DNA of 64,000 nt from Nothopassalora personata (GCA_033816765.1 CM066295.1:2604001-2668000); one strand, 5' to 3'. Counted from the stretch's first letter, positions 36,425 through 49,260 are shown. The notes: generated by a model from the letters alone, not told the origin. A program made the numbers and translations.

Positions 36425-39397
36425 CACTCTAGAGTAGTACTACGAGATAGCTAGCTCTTACGATCTTACTAGTAGCGAATCCTAGTTATTAAAGCTTTAG
36501 CTAGTCCTTCGTTACGCCCGGCTAGCTCAAGTATAGCGCTTACTAGCACTATTACTAGGCTTACCCGCCTACCTTAGACCTTATTCGAGTCTCTTTGCCT
36601 ACCGGACAACGTTAAGCATGTCCTTACTAATACGAACACGCCGAAGTCCGCCGCTAATGTTATGTTCCGGGAGCTTAATCCTTAGAAGCGGGTTAAGGTA
36701 TTAAAGGACTTCTATAAGGGCTTTGAGAAGGTATTCGAAGACTACTCCGTCTAGGTTAACCTGTTTTTCGAGGAAGTTAAGAGCGGCATAGGTAAGAGCT
36801 ACTAGGATGAATTCCTTAGTAATAAGAAGCTCGATATCTTGTTTCCTATCGTCGGTAAGATTCGTAAGACCGGTTTAGAGATTCGTAACCGAGAGAAGAC
36901 TCTTCGAGCTACGCTTACCCGCTACTAGCTATAGTAGATAGATAATAAGATTCTTAATCGACGCGTTATCTCCGAGCTTTATAGTACTAACAGCGGGCGC
37001 CGTTAGTTCACGGCCTTTATTAATAAGTACCTAGACTATAGTAGGGCTATTAGTAGAATTTAGAGGGTATTAATCTAGCGTATAAGGATCGGCCGTAAGG
37101 GCATAGATCGTAAGCGAATTCTAGAGCCTAGTAATCTTACCCGGTGCGATAGGGAGGCCAAAGCACGTAGCATTAATCCGCAGTCGGCTAAGAGTAGGGA
37201 GATTATTAGAAGACACCGCCTAGCCGTCTATAAGGATAGCCTTCTATACTTTATAGAGGGTACTATTACTAAGAAGTCCGCGTCCCTAGAGGACAGTATA
37301 GATTAACCTAGACTATCTAGCTAGTAATAGCCTTAGCTACGTTAGCTACTACCGGGTAGTAAAGGTAAAGGACGTGTAAAGAGTACTACGCTAACTCTAC
37401 TAGCCTCTACCTAGCCTATAGTCCTATCGAGAGGCGGTCGTAAGTCGAGTCGACTTAAGTAGCTCCGTATAGGCGAGAGCATAGGTAAGGGCATAACTAC
37501 GCCTACTTAATCCTCGCCTAACCGAACGCTAGACGGCATACCTATACGCGAAGGTAGTCCGCTAGGTATACCGGTTAGCACCCTACGATCTACTCCGGCC
37601 CTAACTAAGAATATTAATCTAATACTTACTATGTTACCTTCGGCTATAATTAGGGATGTATTAGTCTTTAAGGATTAGATCCTATAAGAAGACGAGGCCC
37701 TCCGGATTAAGCGCGCTAACTATACCTATAATAAGCGGTACTATAGCATTAAGTTTAGAAACTCGATTAATATAGATAGCATTAACTAGCTACCTAACTA
37801 CCGGATAGCGGGCCTTAAGATGCTTGAATATACTATCTCGTAGGTTCTTAAGAGGGATAGTAAGGTTAGCGCTATAATGTACGATTAGTATATTCGAGAT
37901 TTCTACTATAAGGCCCTCTACTTTGTTACGAATCCCGGTATTACCGCTAATACCCTATGTAAGCGTGCGCTTAAGGTCTAAGACTAGCTCTTTAAAGGCA
38001 AGAGTTTTTTAGCTATTAAGGTGAAGAATAGGTCGTGGTTTCGCCCTAATAAGCGTAGTTAGAAGACTATTAACCCGCTTAGCTATCTCCGTATTCGAGG
38101 TAAAGTCGGTACTACGAGTAGCATCGTTACGTATACTAACTATAACTAGATCCTCGATAAATTCGGCATTAATAAAGCTAACTAAGCCGATCTTAATAGT
38201 ACCGGTACCTACATTAATAGTAACATGCTATACTAGTATAATAACGCTAAACTAGCGCCGCGGGTTAAAACAGTTAGAGAAATAATAAGTCGAGAATTCG
38301 ACGTGTATCGATAGTACCTACGAGAATTAAATAAGGTTAGTAACGGCGGCGTCTACTAGAACATATAGTATTCTCTAAGCTAATAGATTATACGATAAGA
38401 CCCCGGGCTATAGCTCTTATAAGTAGCGCTACACCCTTAACACTACACTCGGTTTATCTCCTTCCCTAGGCCTACGATTTTTAGCTTTAATAGGGCTTAT
38501 TAGGGGGGTAACGCGAACACTATAGTACAGTATACTAGGGTTAACTTAAACCTCGAAATTAAAAACTACTAGACTAGTAACCGGCTTAATATGCTATACT
38601 CTCTTAACTTAGAGGGTACTAGTAGGCCGGAGTTTTTATACGGTTTGTATAAGTAAGGGAATGCTAGAGAGTTTATCTAGTAGTGCCGGATTAACGACTA
38701 TATAGAAGACGGCCAATTTAAGCGTTTCTTCTCGGTTAGGGTCTAGAATTACCTAAGTAAGAACAGCATTAGCTAGTTTAGAGAGTACCTAAGCGCTAGG
38801 TAAATGCGGGTAACTACTATAGGCATTCTAATAAGGTAGGCCGTATATAAGAGGACGCTACGTTAGATTAACCCTTACTTTATCGAGATCCGCGACGATA
38901 ACTATCTTAAACTCTAGAGAAGCTAGAGCATACACTAGGTAATAGATCTCTATCGTAACTTTAAGACGCTAAGTAAGAGCGCTATAGGGTTTAAGTATCG
39001 ACGCCTAGTACCCGGCTATCCTTTTCCTACGGCCGTACACCTTAGTAGTATTAGCCCTCTATCCGATGCCCTAGCGGGTTTAAAATCTTAGAACGATAAC
39101 GAAGTTATCCTTAATGCTAGAAGGTAGCTTAATGCTACGGTCCGCCTAGACTCGGAGCTCTTCTATAAGAAGATGTATAATTAGCGCGTCCGAGCTATAA
39201 AATTAATAAATAAGTAGCTTAGCTTAGTTACTACTCTCGAGTAGATATACTTTATAAGCGAGGGGCGTAATAAGAGCTTCTTCCGTAACTACTATAGGAA
39301 CTTCACTAGCTAGCTACTTAGGGACGCGTCTAGTAAGACTAGTGTTAGCTACGATAACGAGTAGGTCTAGATAAAGGAGTTATGTAAGAATGAGTGA
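36425..39397 (+). pseudogene. F copy 2 third frame, unknown protein of about 990 codons
   Basis: One continuous frame runs from about 36,425 to a TGA at 39,395-39,397. It is interrupted only by TAG/TAA, as expected from RIP of a Gln/Trp-containing protein. What can be seen: a helical, charged N-terminal region (about 36,660-37,260), a Ser/Thr/Pro-rich linker (about 37,300-37,600), and a long C-terminal region rich in Tyr, Asn and Arg with no transmembrane segment or signal peptide. I see no zinc-finger spacing, tyrosine-recombinase box or envelope-like features. It follows the integrase in the same direction, where LTR elements sometimes carry an extra gene. Function unknown. The real end could lie farther on, because copy 1 has TAG where copy 2 has TGA, as if both came from TGG. 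Confidence 0.65.
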
Positions 39398-40016
39398 AAC
39401 TAAGTAGTTAGTGCGGGTTTATAGGCTCCTAGTTTCTAGTTGATTTTCCGGCTATAGCTATAGCCTATAGGTTTCTAGTTCTAATTCTAATTCTAGTTCT
39501 AGTTCTAGCTCTAGCTCTAGTTAATACTTCGGGTACGGGTACTTCTAGTCCTTAGATCTTACTTACTTCTTATAGTTACTTATCTTCCCTTAACTCACTT
39601 TCTAGCTACGCGATAGACTCGTCTTTAGAGTTATTAGGTTACTAGTACTAACACTTACTTATCTTATAAATGGCGTTTACATTATCCGACTATCTAGCCC
39701 GTTCGATTAATACTAACATAGCTGTCCATTCCCTCGCTAGTTTCGTAGTATACGTTAACGTAGTGCGACGGGCGCTAGTCGCGGATTATTAACGTTACTA
39801 TTACAGTCTCTATTAGAGAAATCCTTTCGACCTTTATCAACTGTCGCTAGTAGACCCTAGGATTGCCTAACATCTTATATATTAAGCTAAATAGTAGGGT
39901 GAGCTACTATGCTACTATAAGACTACCTTAGCTTATAGCGACTAACTAAGCTACCTATAGTGCCCGGGTTTACTACTTTAGAACCTAAGGACAGGTTCGT
40001 AATAGGGGAGGATATA

Positions 40017-40386
40017 TTAACGACTAATAGGTTATGTTAACCTTAGGTTTAGAGGGGGTCCCTTAGGTCTAACTTGCCCTAATTTCATTTAGGTTTAATT
40101 AGACATTTAGGTAAGCTAGCGGGACCTAGTATAGCTATTAAGATATATACTACGTAGCTAAGCATTGTAAGCGTAGTATTAAGGTAACAATTCAATTTAT
40201 ACCTCTCGAGTAGAGGGTATAGGGGTTTAGGTCCGCTAATCCTCTTATTTTATCTAGCTACTACGCTACTCGTTACGTGACCTAATTTCACGGTCCCGGG
40301 ACCGGTAAATACCTCTACTTACATAAGCGCCGCTCTACACTACCATAACTCGGACAGGCCTACATAGGGTAGTTAGTAGACATTAA
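40017..40386 (+). repeat. 3' LTR of F copy 2
   Basis: 370 bp, a direct repeat of 28,517-28,889 with transitions. It contains the palindrome variant at 40,286-40,310. It abuts TAGTA, the target duplication. Confidence 0.8.
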
Positions 40387-40391
40387 TAGTA

Positions 40392-41345
40392 TACTAGCGG
40401 GCATAGTAAGTAACCGCGGGTTAGTATTTACGAGTAAGTTCTAGAGTAACTTCTACTTCGAGGCGTAGGTAAAGCGTAAGCTATCTATAGCTTTCTACCC
40501 TTAGACTAACGGCTAGACTAAGAGGGTAAACTAAACCTTAGAATAGTACCTTCGTTATTACTATAGCGAGAACTAGATAGAGTAGGCTAAGTAGCTAGCT
40601 ATTACTAAATTCGCATGTAATAATAGCGTCTACCCTACGCTACGTATAAGCCTATTCGAGATAGCGTATAGTTAGAGACCTAAGATTACCCTAGTACCTA
40701 TAGGATCTCGAGGCGAGATCCGGGAAGGGGAGGTACTAGTAGCGGTAGACTTAGTTAACCGTATACGAGAGATGCGCGCTACGCTTACGAAGCGTTAGGA
40801 AATCGTAGTAGCCGATTAGACTCGCTACTATAACAAGACTTATAAGGCTAAGAGCTATCGCGTAGGCGATATAGTCTTATTATCTACAAAGAACCTAAGG
40901 CTAGCATTACCGAAGAAGAAGATAGGTCCGAAGTTTATTAGACCGTACCGTATTATCGACGCTATCGGTTCGTAGGCGTACCGCCTAGTACTACTAGCCG
41001 ACTTAAGAATTTATAATATATTCTATGTATCCCTCCTCGAGCCGTACGCGGGTAGCGAGAAGGATAGAGGTACTATAGCCCTCGCTAATAAGGACGGGGA
41101 ATATAAAGTAGAGGTAGTACTAGGAAAGCGTAAGTATAAGGGCAAAGTACAGTACCTAGTACGATAGAAGGGCTAGCTAGAAGAGTATAATAGCTAGGAG
41201 CTAGTATAAGGACTCGCAAATACTACGCGTATAGTAGCTAAATATAAGGCGTTAGCGAAGACGGTATAAGCCGACGGAAGGATCCGCGAACGCTACGCGT
41301 ATAGTAGTCGAATAGGAGGTACCTACGAAGGTAGTATAAGGCGCT
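40392..41345 (+). pseudogene. Family C integrase C-terminus and chromodomain
   Basis: Continues the C frame after the F insertion. It shows the integrase core end (QTNGQTERVNQTLEQY-type block with RIP stops, about 40,490-40,560) and the basic C-terminal region (about 40,830-41,040, YRVGD). A chromodomain-like motif with GEYKVEVVL, KYKGKVQYLV and a Trp-rich end (now TAG) lies at about 41,095-41,215. A Lys/Arg-rich tail runs to about 41,345. Confidence 0.8.
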
Positions 41346-41549
41346 AAAATAAGGGCATAGGTTATGTATTTAGGCCTTAACCCTCCGGTAGCTAGATATA
41401 AGGACCTCTACCCCGATAGTAAACTTAGCTATAACTAGTATAGAAGACACTAACCTTTAGTATCTTCTATCGGACTAAAAGGCTCGCTTACTTAGTTAGG
41501 CGAATACCCCCGATAGTAATAACATTAGAGAGGGAGGTAAGGAGAGAGA

Positions 41550-42534
41550 AGAGTAGAGAGAAGAGTATTTATTTTAAAAATAAACTTTTATAGGCGTACT
41601 ACGGCGCTACGTAGATAGAAGATAGGCGCGTAGTAGGCGGCTAACATATACGGAGCGCGCGATTACTCGTTAACATCCTCCTTATTATCCTCCTTATTAT
41701 ACTCGCCCCGTAGGGCTAGTAGTAAGAAGCCCCTATTAGCCGTAGTAGTATCGATATTTCTAGCCTATAGGAACTATAACTACGGTTAGTATAGGACACG
41801 TATACGACACGTATGTTACTTACCGTACGGCCGAGCTCGAAGAGCCTATTAAGGGCCCTATTCTACTCTTACTATAGAACTACGGACGTAGTAGCGGCGG
41901 CGGAGGAGGGGGTAGTAGTAGTAGAGGCGCCGGCGAAGCGTACGCGGGTGTCCCCTATACGCTTATTCTTATAGGTAGAGAACTGCCTCTTAGCCTAGGA
42001 GGAGGTTAGCCGATTTATATAGGGAGCGATAGTATACCGTATACGGCGAGCGTAGGGAGCGCTAGCGAGGCGTAGTACTTACCTCTAGGATCTACTCGCC
42101 TAGCTAGGCGTAGAGCTCGTACTACTAGTCTAGAGCATCCTACTCTTATTTAGTAATAGGGTTACTAAGCCCCTAGATAAGCTTATCGCGCTAGGCGCGA
42201 GCGGCGCGTAGGCGAGCTACTAGCTACGCGATAGCGACGCTAGCGTTACTAACGTAGGGGTGCCTAATGTCTCTATAGCGCCTATACTTCTTAAGTAACT
42301 CGCCGGTAGTAATACTATTATACGTATCCTACTCGTCTACTATACTATTAGTAAGCGTATCGTAAGCGAAGAGCGTAGCAAATACTTACTAGCTACGAAG
42401 TACGGTAGATAACGTATATATATCTTAATGTCGGTACCTAGGCGCCTAGCTAGTAAGGACTTAGGGGTCTATAGCCCTAGTACGCTAAACTTACGCTTCG
42501 CTAGCGTATCTAGTACGCTAAGCGCGCTAGACAT
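41550..42534 (-). pseudogene. Possible antisense frame between C pol and its 3' repeat, unknown
   Basis: On the minus strand an ATG at 42,532-42,534 opens a readable frame of about 45 codons. A shift of one base then leads to a long Arg/Ala/Gln-rich, coiled-coil-like stretch (about 42,420-42,100) with only RIP-type stops. The convergent orientation relative to C pol resembles the antisense frame of family A. Coding is less clear than there because the frame shifts. On the plus strand the region shows nothing recognisable. Confidence 0.3.
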
Positions 42535-42980
42535 CTATGCTCGTAGTACTAGTAATAGTGTTAGTAGTACTAATAGGCTCCCTATAAGAGCCTCCTAGCG
42601 GAGCTAGTCTTAGATAGCTTCCTCTAAAGCTATAGTAGTACTAGCGGGTCGCTAGGTAGTCGCTAGCGAGGAGCTAGTAGATCGCTAGTAGTACGGGTGT
42701 AGTACGCTACGAGAACGTAGTATAAGGGAAAAGAAGGAAAAGGAGGGAGAGGGTACGCTTCTTAAACCCTCGAGTTAGTTAACCCGGTAACTATAACTTT
42801 ATACCTACCTATACTACGATAACGATACGTACGAGACCCGTAGGCGGGTCGTATAGTAACGGAATCTACGAGAAGTAGATAGATTACTTATATAGAAGCC
42901 TCCTAAAGCCGCGAGCTAAGGGTAGCTCGTCCTAGAAGGGGAGGCAGTTATAAGGGTAGCCTATAGCTAACCCTTATATA

Positions 42981-43328
42981 TGTTACGGAACAGTGTTATC
43001 GGTGCAAATGGTTGGACAACGGAGCAGGAAACCAGACGAAGCTGCAGACATGGATGCCTGGGGAGTCACGTGACAGAGCGATCAGGACTGATCGGTCCTG
43101 ATCACTCTTGATCAGTTGATCAGACTCGCTCAGGGCAGAGCAGGACAGATCACGCCAAGACATGGCACTATATAGACGACGCTTCTTTACGAGTAGATAG
43201 GAGCCTCGTGCTCAACTCATTTTAAGTATACACCATATACTGTTTGGAACCACTACCTTCATAACTGATTGAGACATCCCTGCAAAGATCCAAGCCCGAG
43301 TTGTGATAACGTACAGCGGTTCCTAACA
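42981..43328 (+). repeat. Solo LTR of family D that escaped RIP, with target duplication
   Basis: 348 bp starting TGTTACGGAACAG and ending GGTTCCTAACA, flanked by ATATA on both sides (42,976-42,980 and 43,329-43,333). CA and TG are at normal frequency, in sharp contrast to both flanks. It is the unmutated counterpart of the split LTR at 11,762-24,022. It contains a CACGTGAC motif and a cluster of GATCAG repeats (about 43,080-43,130). Confidence 0.92.
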
Positions 43329-43395
43329 ATATATAATGCGGCTATGCCCGGCTTAGTATACCGTACGTAACGCGTATACGTACACTAGGAGACGC

Positions 43396-43843
43396 TGTTA
43401 CGGTTCTAATCTAGGGCTAAAGGAAGCTAACTAATTAGACCTCTATAACTAGTAGGCGCTTCCGCCCGAGAAATGCTCTCTCGCCCGTAGGAACGAAACT
43501 AAGGAACTAAGAGAGTAACTAAAGTAATCTCCTTAACCTCGTTAATCTCTATAATCTCGAGAGAGTATAGAGAGCATAGAGAGTACGGAGAGTAAACGCT
43601 CTATCTCCTTTATATTTAGGAACGCTAAAAACCCTTATAGTTTCGACGCGTTTAACTCACTATTTAATATTACTATTTAGAATATACTATAACCTAACCT
43701 CTACCTTACTGCTACTTAGTCTTTATAAGATAAGACAGCTACTGCTTTATTATTCTCCCTTGACTTCCTATCGGCCCGAGAATAAACCCGATTAAGCTTA
43801 TCTTCTTAACTTATAATATCATTAGGTTATACTAAACCTAATA
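43396..43843 (+). repeat. 5' LTR of family A element
   Basis: 448 bp, matching 50,071-50,518 without indels. It contains a GAGAGTATAGAGAGCATAGAGAG repeat in the middle (about 43,561-43,595). Confidence 0.92.
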
Positions 43844-43943
43844 GCTTTAAACGCCCTCTACGATAGGAGACCGATAGAGTAAACGGGGAACACCCGCCCC
43901 TAGTAAAGTAAGTAGAGCCCGACGACCTTAGACCGCAAACGAT

Positions 43944-45905
43944 GCTATTAATACCTTAGCTACTTATATAGGTAACGACACTCTTAAGGTTAGTAAGCTA
44001 GAATACTACTATAGCGACCGAGACAAGTTCGACACTTAGGTCTCTTAGATAGATATGTACTTCTTATTTAACTCTATACCTAAGAACCTTAAGCCTATCT
44101 TTACTACTACCTTCTTAAGAGGACGAGTACAGTATTAGGTTAAACCATTCCTTAGGAAGTATCTAGATAGTAACGGAGAAGACAATACCGACGGAATCTT
44201 TAGGTTATATAACTATCTTAAGTATGCTATAAAGAGCGTCTTTAGTATCTCTAATAAGATTACTACTACCGTTCGTGTTATTTAGCATTTAATCTAGAAG
44301 ACATCTACTACCGAATATGCTACTAAGTTCTAGGAATACGCGTAACTTACCGATTAGGACGACGAAGCACTTTAAGTTATATACCGAAGAGGACTAAAGG
44401 AGTATGTTAAGGACGAGTTAATAAGGGACGGTCGGAAGATCGATAGCTTAGGCGACCTCGTTAGAGTTACGATTAATCTTAACGATAGGCTCTACGAGAG
44501 AGCTATAGAACGACGATACGACTCTAAGGTATCCGGAAAGGCTAGATACATACTAGGCTACGATAACCGTAATAGAGGCTTCTACGATAACTATAATAAT
44601 AATAAGCCTAGGGACAAATTATACTACGGACTATAGCTAATAGAGCTCGACGTCACCGAGAAAGGTCGTAAGATTAGGAATAGTAACGGGAATAGAGCAT
44701 CCCGGAGTTCGAAAGAAACACGAACTTACTACGGATGTAGTAAACCTAGCTACCTAGTAAGGAACTGCCGCGGTAAGAATATAGTACGCCGCGAACAGTT
44801 TAACATAATATAACCCCAAACTAGTAAATCTAAGAGTAGCGTTAGATCTCGAGGAGATACCGACTATACTCGGAGAGTAGGGGAGAGAGCTAGTAAGAGA
44901 AGTACGACGCCTCTCCTAGACACCTTAGAAGGACGAGGAGGATACTATAGGCAATAAATAGTAGTTATTCCATTTAATACGAGGAACTAACTACGACAGT
45001 TTAACATAATAATATAAAGAGTCGACTACGAGATCGAATCCGAATCTCGAAATAGTTATAGAAGCCTTTATTAGCGATTCTATTACTAAGACTCGTGTTA
45101 AGTTTACTACGCCGCGAAATTAGGCGTAGGGTATTAGCCTTAGTAACTAAGAGGAACCCTAGGAGCGACGTATAGGTAAAACGCTATGCTCCGAGAAGTA
45201 GACATCGACGAATCCTACTTTAACGACGATAGAAGCGATAAGGAAAACTAGGACCTAGGATAGAACGGATTATAGTTACCGGAACCATAGGAAGAAAGTT
45301 AAGAAACTACCGGGCTAGATACTATCGAGGAAGATTAGGATCCGGAAGAATTAAGCGAAGAAGATTCCTCCGAAGGAGAAGAGAGCGACACTAACGACGA
45401 TAACAAATAACTAACCTTCACGATTAATGCACCTAAGAAATTATATAACATAATCGTACACTTATAAAGAAGGCACGAAGAATTCCTACCTAAGATAGGC
45501 GGACGAAGAATGCTATACTCTATTAAGTTTAATAAGACACTCGACATACTACGAGGCATAGCCTAGGGATACCCACTTATAGAAACAACCGAGAATCTAG
45601 TAACCGCTATTATAGAACGACTACCGATAGGGAGCCAAATAATAGGAACCGGATATCTTATACCGTTAGGAACATTTATATCGAATGAATTACATAACGT
45701 AGTGTAACACGCACGCGTACTCTACTTAGAAACGTAGAAGATCTAGGAACTTTACCGAATATAGGTACGGATATAGAAAGGCTCGCGCTAGGTTTAAGCG
45801 GAGGCCTCGAGATACGAAGCACGACGTTCTATATACAAATAGGGAAAAGAATTAACTCCCTAGGAATAAGCGACCGAAGGGAGTTATATAACATAGAAAA
45901 GGCTT
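43944..45905 (+). pseudogene. Family A gag
   Basis: The plus-strand frame carries a capsid-like domain (about 44,000-44,500), a basic region and a zinc knuckle at about 44,725-44,775 whose second half SYLVRNCRGKN is preserved. An acidic Glu/Asp/Ser-rich tail at about 45,320-45,410 follows. TAG/TAA stops are at former Gln/Trp codons. The open piece 45,335-45,559 on the minus strand is a shadow. Confidence 0.8.
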
Positions 45906-45925
45906 AAGTATTACTAACGACAATA

Positions 45926-48900
45926 GTGTTTCGAACTAAGATTATCGTTAACGGGCATAAGATAGATGCTATAATAGATTCCGGAGTAAGCGGGAACTTT
46001 ACCTCCGAATCATTTATTATAAGACATAGGATCGCTACCTATAAGAAGAAAGAGGGTTATAAATTAATCGCGGTAGACGGATTATCCTTACCTAGTATAG
46101 AGCGCGAGACGATACCGCTACTACTTGCTATCTAACGGCACTACGAGGAGATTATCTTAGATATTACTAATATAGCTAGTTATAACATCGTACTAGGTAT
46201 GCCTTAGTTAAGAAAGCATAATCTAGTAATTAACTAGAGAAGAGGAGTACTTATATTTAGGTAATGCGATTACGTTATCGACATTTAGCCTACGTAGCGG
46301 TAGCGTTCGCTAGTAGATAAGGTAAAGAGACAGCTAAATAGGATATAGCTTACGCCGACTAGAAGAATAGAAGAACTACCTTCGACCGGGATAGACACTA
46401 GCGTAGGGCCGCTAGGTTACGAAGTTACTAGTAGTAATAGAAGTAATATACTATTAAAGAATACTAATATCTTAGAGTTAAGTATTCCTAAGGAGTATCG
46501 TAAGTAGTCGCGACTCTTTAAAGAGGAAAGAGGTAAGGATGCCTTACCTAAGTACTAACTATAGGATTATAAGATAAACATTTAGCTAGGGAAAGAGCCT
46601 CTATAGGGACCCCTATATTAAATGTCTAAGAAAGAGCTATAGACCCAACGAGAATAGCTAAAGGAGAAGCTAGCTAAAGGATAGATAAGAAGATCTACCT
46701 TAAGTATAGGAACTCTATATATGTTCGTTCTAAAAGCAAACGGGAAGTTACGACTCGTATAAGACTATAGGAAGTTAAACGAGATTACGATTAAGAACTA
46801 ATACCCGCTACCTAACATCGAAGAAGTATAAGATAGATTAACTGAATTAGACTAGTACACGAAGATTAACCTACGAGATGCCTTCTACGCTATACGAATA
46901 GCGGAAGGAGAAGAATAGAAAACCGCTTTTAGAATAAGATACGGACTTTACGAATTCTTAGTTATACTAATAGGATTAACTAACGCACCCGTATCCTATT
47001 AGGACCTTATTAACGAAACACTTAGAGACCTACTCGACGTATACGTTATCGCTTACATAGACGACATATTAGTCTACACGAAAGAATCCCTTTAGAATTA
47101 CATAAAACAAGTCTAGGACGTATTTGAACGACTTACACGTTTAGGATTTAAGACAGTACCCGAGAAATGCGAGTTCTATAAGAAAGAAGTTAAGTTCTTA
47201 GGCTTTATTATTAGTACTATAGGGATAGTAATCGACCCTACGAAAACATAGTTAATTAGAGAATACCTAGAACCGAAAACAGTTAAGGACGTACAATTAT
47301 TCCTTAGACTGGCGAACTACAACCGGAAATTCATTAAGGATTACGTAAAGATAGTAGTACTAATAACGATGCTTATAAGAAAAGACGTTACCTAGAAATA
47401 GGGAAAGGAATAGATTAAAGCGTTCGAGAAACTTAAGGAATAATACGCTTTAGCCCCTACGCTTCGACTATTCGATAGTAGTAAGGAAGTCTATATCGAG
47501 ACCGATGCGTCTAATATAGTAATAGGCGCGTGTCTAACATAGATACACGATAGGTAGAGACACCTAGTAGCCTATTACTCCCGGAAAATAACTATAGCGG
47601 AACAGAACTACGACATCTATAATAAAGAGCTTCTAGCTATTATTACTACTATATAACATTAGAGAGTATATATCGAGGGCCTACCGAAGTTAACGATTCT
47701 TTCTAACTATAAGAATCTTACGTACTTCACGACGATAAAAGAACTTACCCGAAGGTAAGCCCGCTAGTCGGAGCTACTAGGACAGTATAAGTTCGAAATT
47801 AAGTATACTCTAGGACGAGTGAATAGCCGCGCCGACGCGCTAAGCCGAAGAAGCGACTACATAGAAGGAAAAGAACTAGTGTAGCATAAAGTACTAAAGA
47901 CAAACCTCGACGGAAGTCTTAGCGCTAATATAAGAGAATTTAATAACATCGTACGGATATTAGGCGATAAGGACGAACAATTTCCTATATCGTAAGGAAA
48001 ATACTAAGTACCTAAGGATCGAGAAGAAGAGTGTATACGATAACATTACGACGGACTAATATATAGACACCCTAGAACTTCGAAAATAATGGACCTAATA
48101 TAGCGTAGCTTCTTATTCCTATAGATAAGACAAAAGGTGCTACGCTACATTAAGCAATACGTGCACTATTAACGAAACAAGGCTATAAGACATACAAAAT
48201 ACGGTCACCTATAGTTTAGGACACTACCGACGAAACTATAGGACGAAGTTATAATAGACTTTATTACGAAACTCCTACCGTTAAGGGATTAAGTTACGAA
48301 ATAACTATACGACATAATACTAGTTATAGTTAATAGACTTATAAAATACGCATACTTCATTCCTACATTAGAAACATATAATGTAGAGTAGCTCGGATAC
48401 CTCGTCCTAGATAGACTTATCCGATACTACGGATTCCCTTAAGCGTTTATAACGGACAGAGACAAGTTATTTACATCGAACTACTAGAAGACGCTTATAG
48501 GAACGATCGGAATTAAACATAAGCTGTTAATAGTATATTATCCGGAGATAGACGGACAAACCGAAAGGATAAATTAAACGCTAGAACAATACCTACGACA
48601 CTACATTAACTACGCGTAAGATAACTAGGTTTTATTACTGCTAATAGCGTAGATTGCACTAAACAACTATAAATTAGAGACAACTTTAACGACACTATTT
48701 TATGCAAACTTTAGAAAAGATCCTAACCTATTTAGAACACCTAGATCTTACCTATAAGCCGAAAGAGTAATCGTGACGACGAATACTCTTAAGGAAGTGT
48801 ATAAAGAAATACGTAAGGCGATCGAAGATGTATAATAAAAACTGTCTTAATAACGGTAGGACATAAGAAAAATAGCACCTCTACTAAAAGAGGGGGATAA

Positions 48901-49260
48901 GGTCTATCTCCTTATAAAAAACTTAAGAACAAGAAGATAGACTAAGAAACTAGATTACGTTAAGGTCGGACCATTTTTTATCGATAAAGTTATAGGACTA
49001 GTTAACTACCGCCTACGACTACTACTAGACGTAAAGATCCACCTAGTCTTCTACATCTCTAAGTTAGAACCCATAGACGCCGAAACACCCTACTAGGAAA
49101 GCTTCTATTTCGAGCTAGAAGTAGAAAACGAATTTAAAGTCGAAAAAATCCTAGATAAGAAAGGTTAGCGATACCTTATTAAGTGGAAAGGATACGACGA
49201 ATTAGAAAATACCTAGGAACTAAAACAGAACCTATAAAACTGTTAGTAAAAGATCCGATA
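45926..49260 (+). pseudogene. Family A pol: protease, RT, RNase H, integrase, chromodomain
   Basis: The open piece 45,926-46,135 is a retropepsin with the active site Asp-Ser-Gly (DSGVSGNF). It is followed by VLGMP at about 46,195. RT shows PLPNIEEV (about 46,815) and the intact catalytic box YIDDILVY (about 47,055). RNase H shows ETDASN (about 47,498) and ends in ADALSRR (47,833). The integrase core shows DFITK (48,258), TDRDKLF (48,450) and GQTERIN (48,555). The chromodomain (49,135-49,225) shows EKILDKKG and KWKGYDE. TAG/TAA codons break it throughout. On RNase H and chromodomain type this is a Tf1/sushi-like (chromovirus) Gypsy element. Confidence 0.9.

Larger units (their letters stand above)
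28517..40386 (+). mobile_element. F element copy 2: large Gypsy-like LTR retrotransposon, 11.87 kb
   Basis: Bounded by TTAACGAC...GTAGACATTAA, with the 5-bp duplication TAGTA at 28,512-28,516 and 40,387-40,391. It sits inside the integrase frame of family C, which can be followed across the junction. LTRs are at 28,517-28,889 and 40,017-40,386. The polypurine tract AATAGGGGAGGATA directly precedes the 3' LTR. There are three frames in the same direction (gag-PR, RT-RH-IN, unknown). Perfect palindromes lie at 32,171-32,196 and 36,022-36,047, with near copies in both LTRs. The length is well above the 5-8 kb usual for fungal Gypsy elements. Confidence 0.87.

Noticed and set aside
12000..40386. 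A 28-kb palindrome formed by one inverted duplication
   Set aside because: Each arm has its own 5-bp target duplication and interrupts a different host element (D LTR versus C integrase), so they are two separate insertions of one family.
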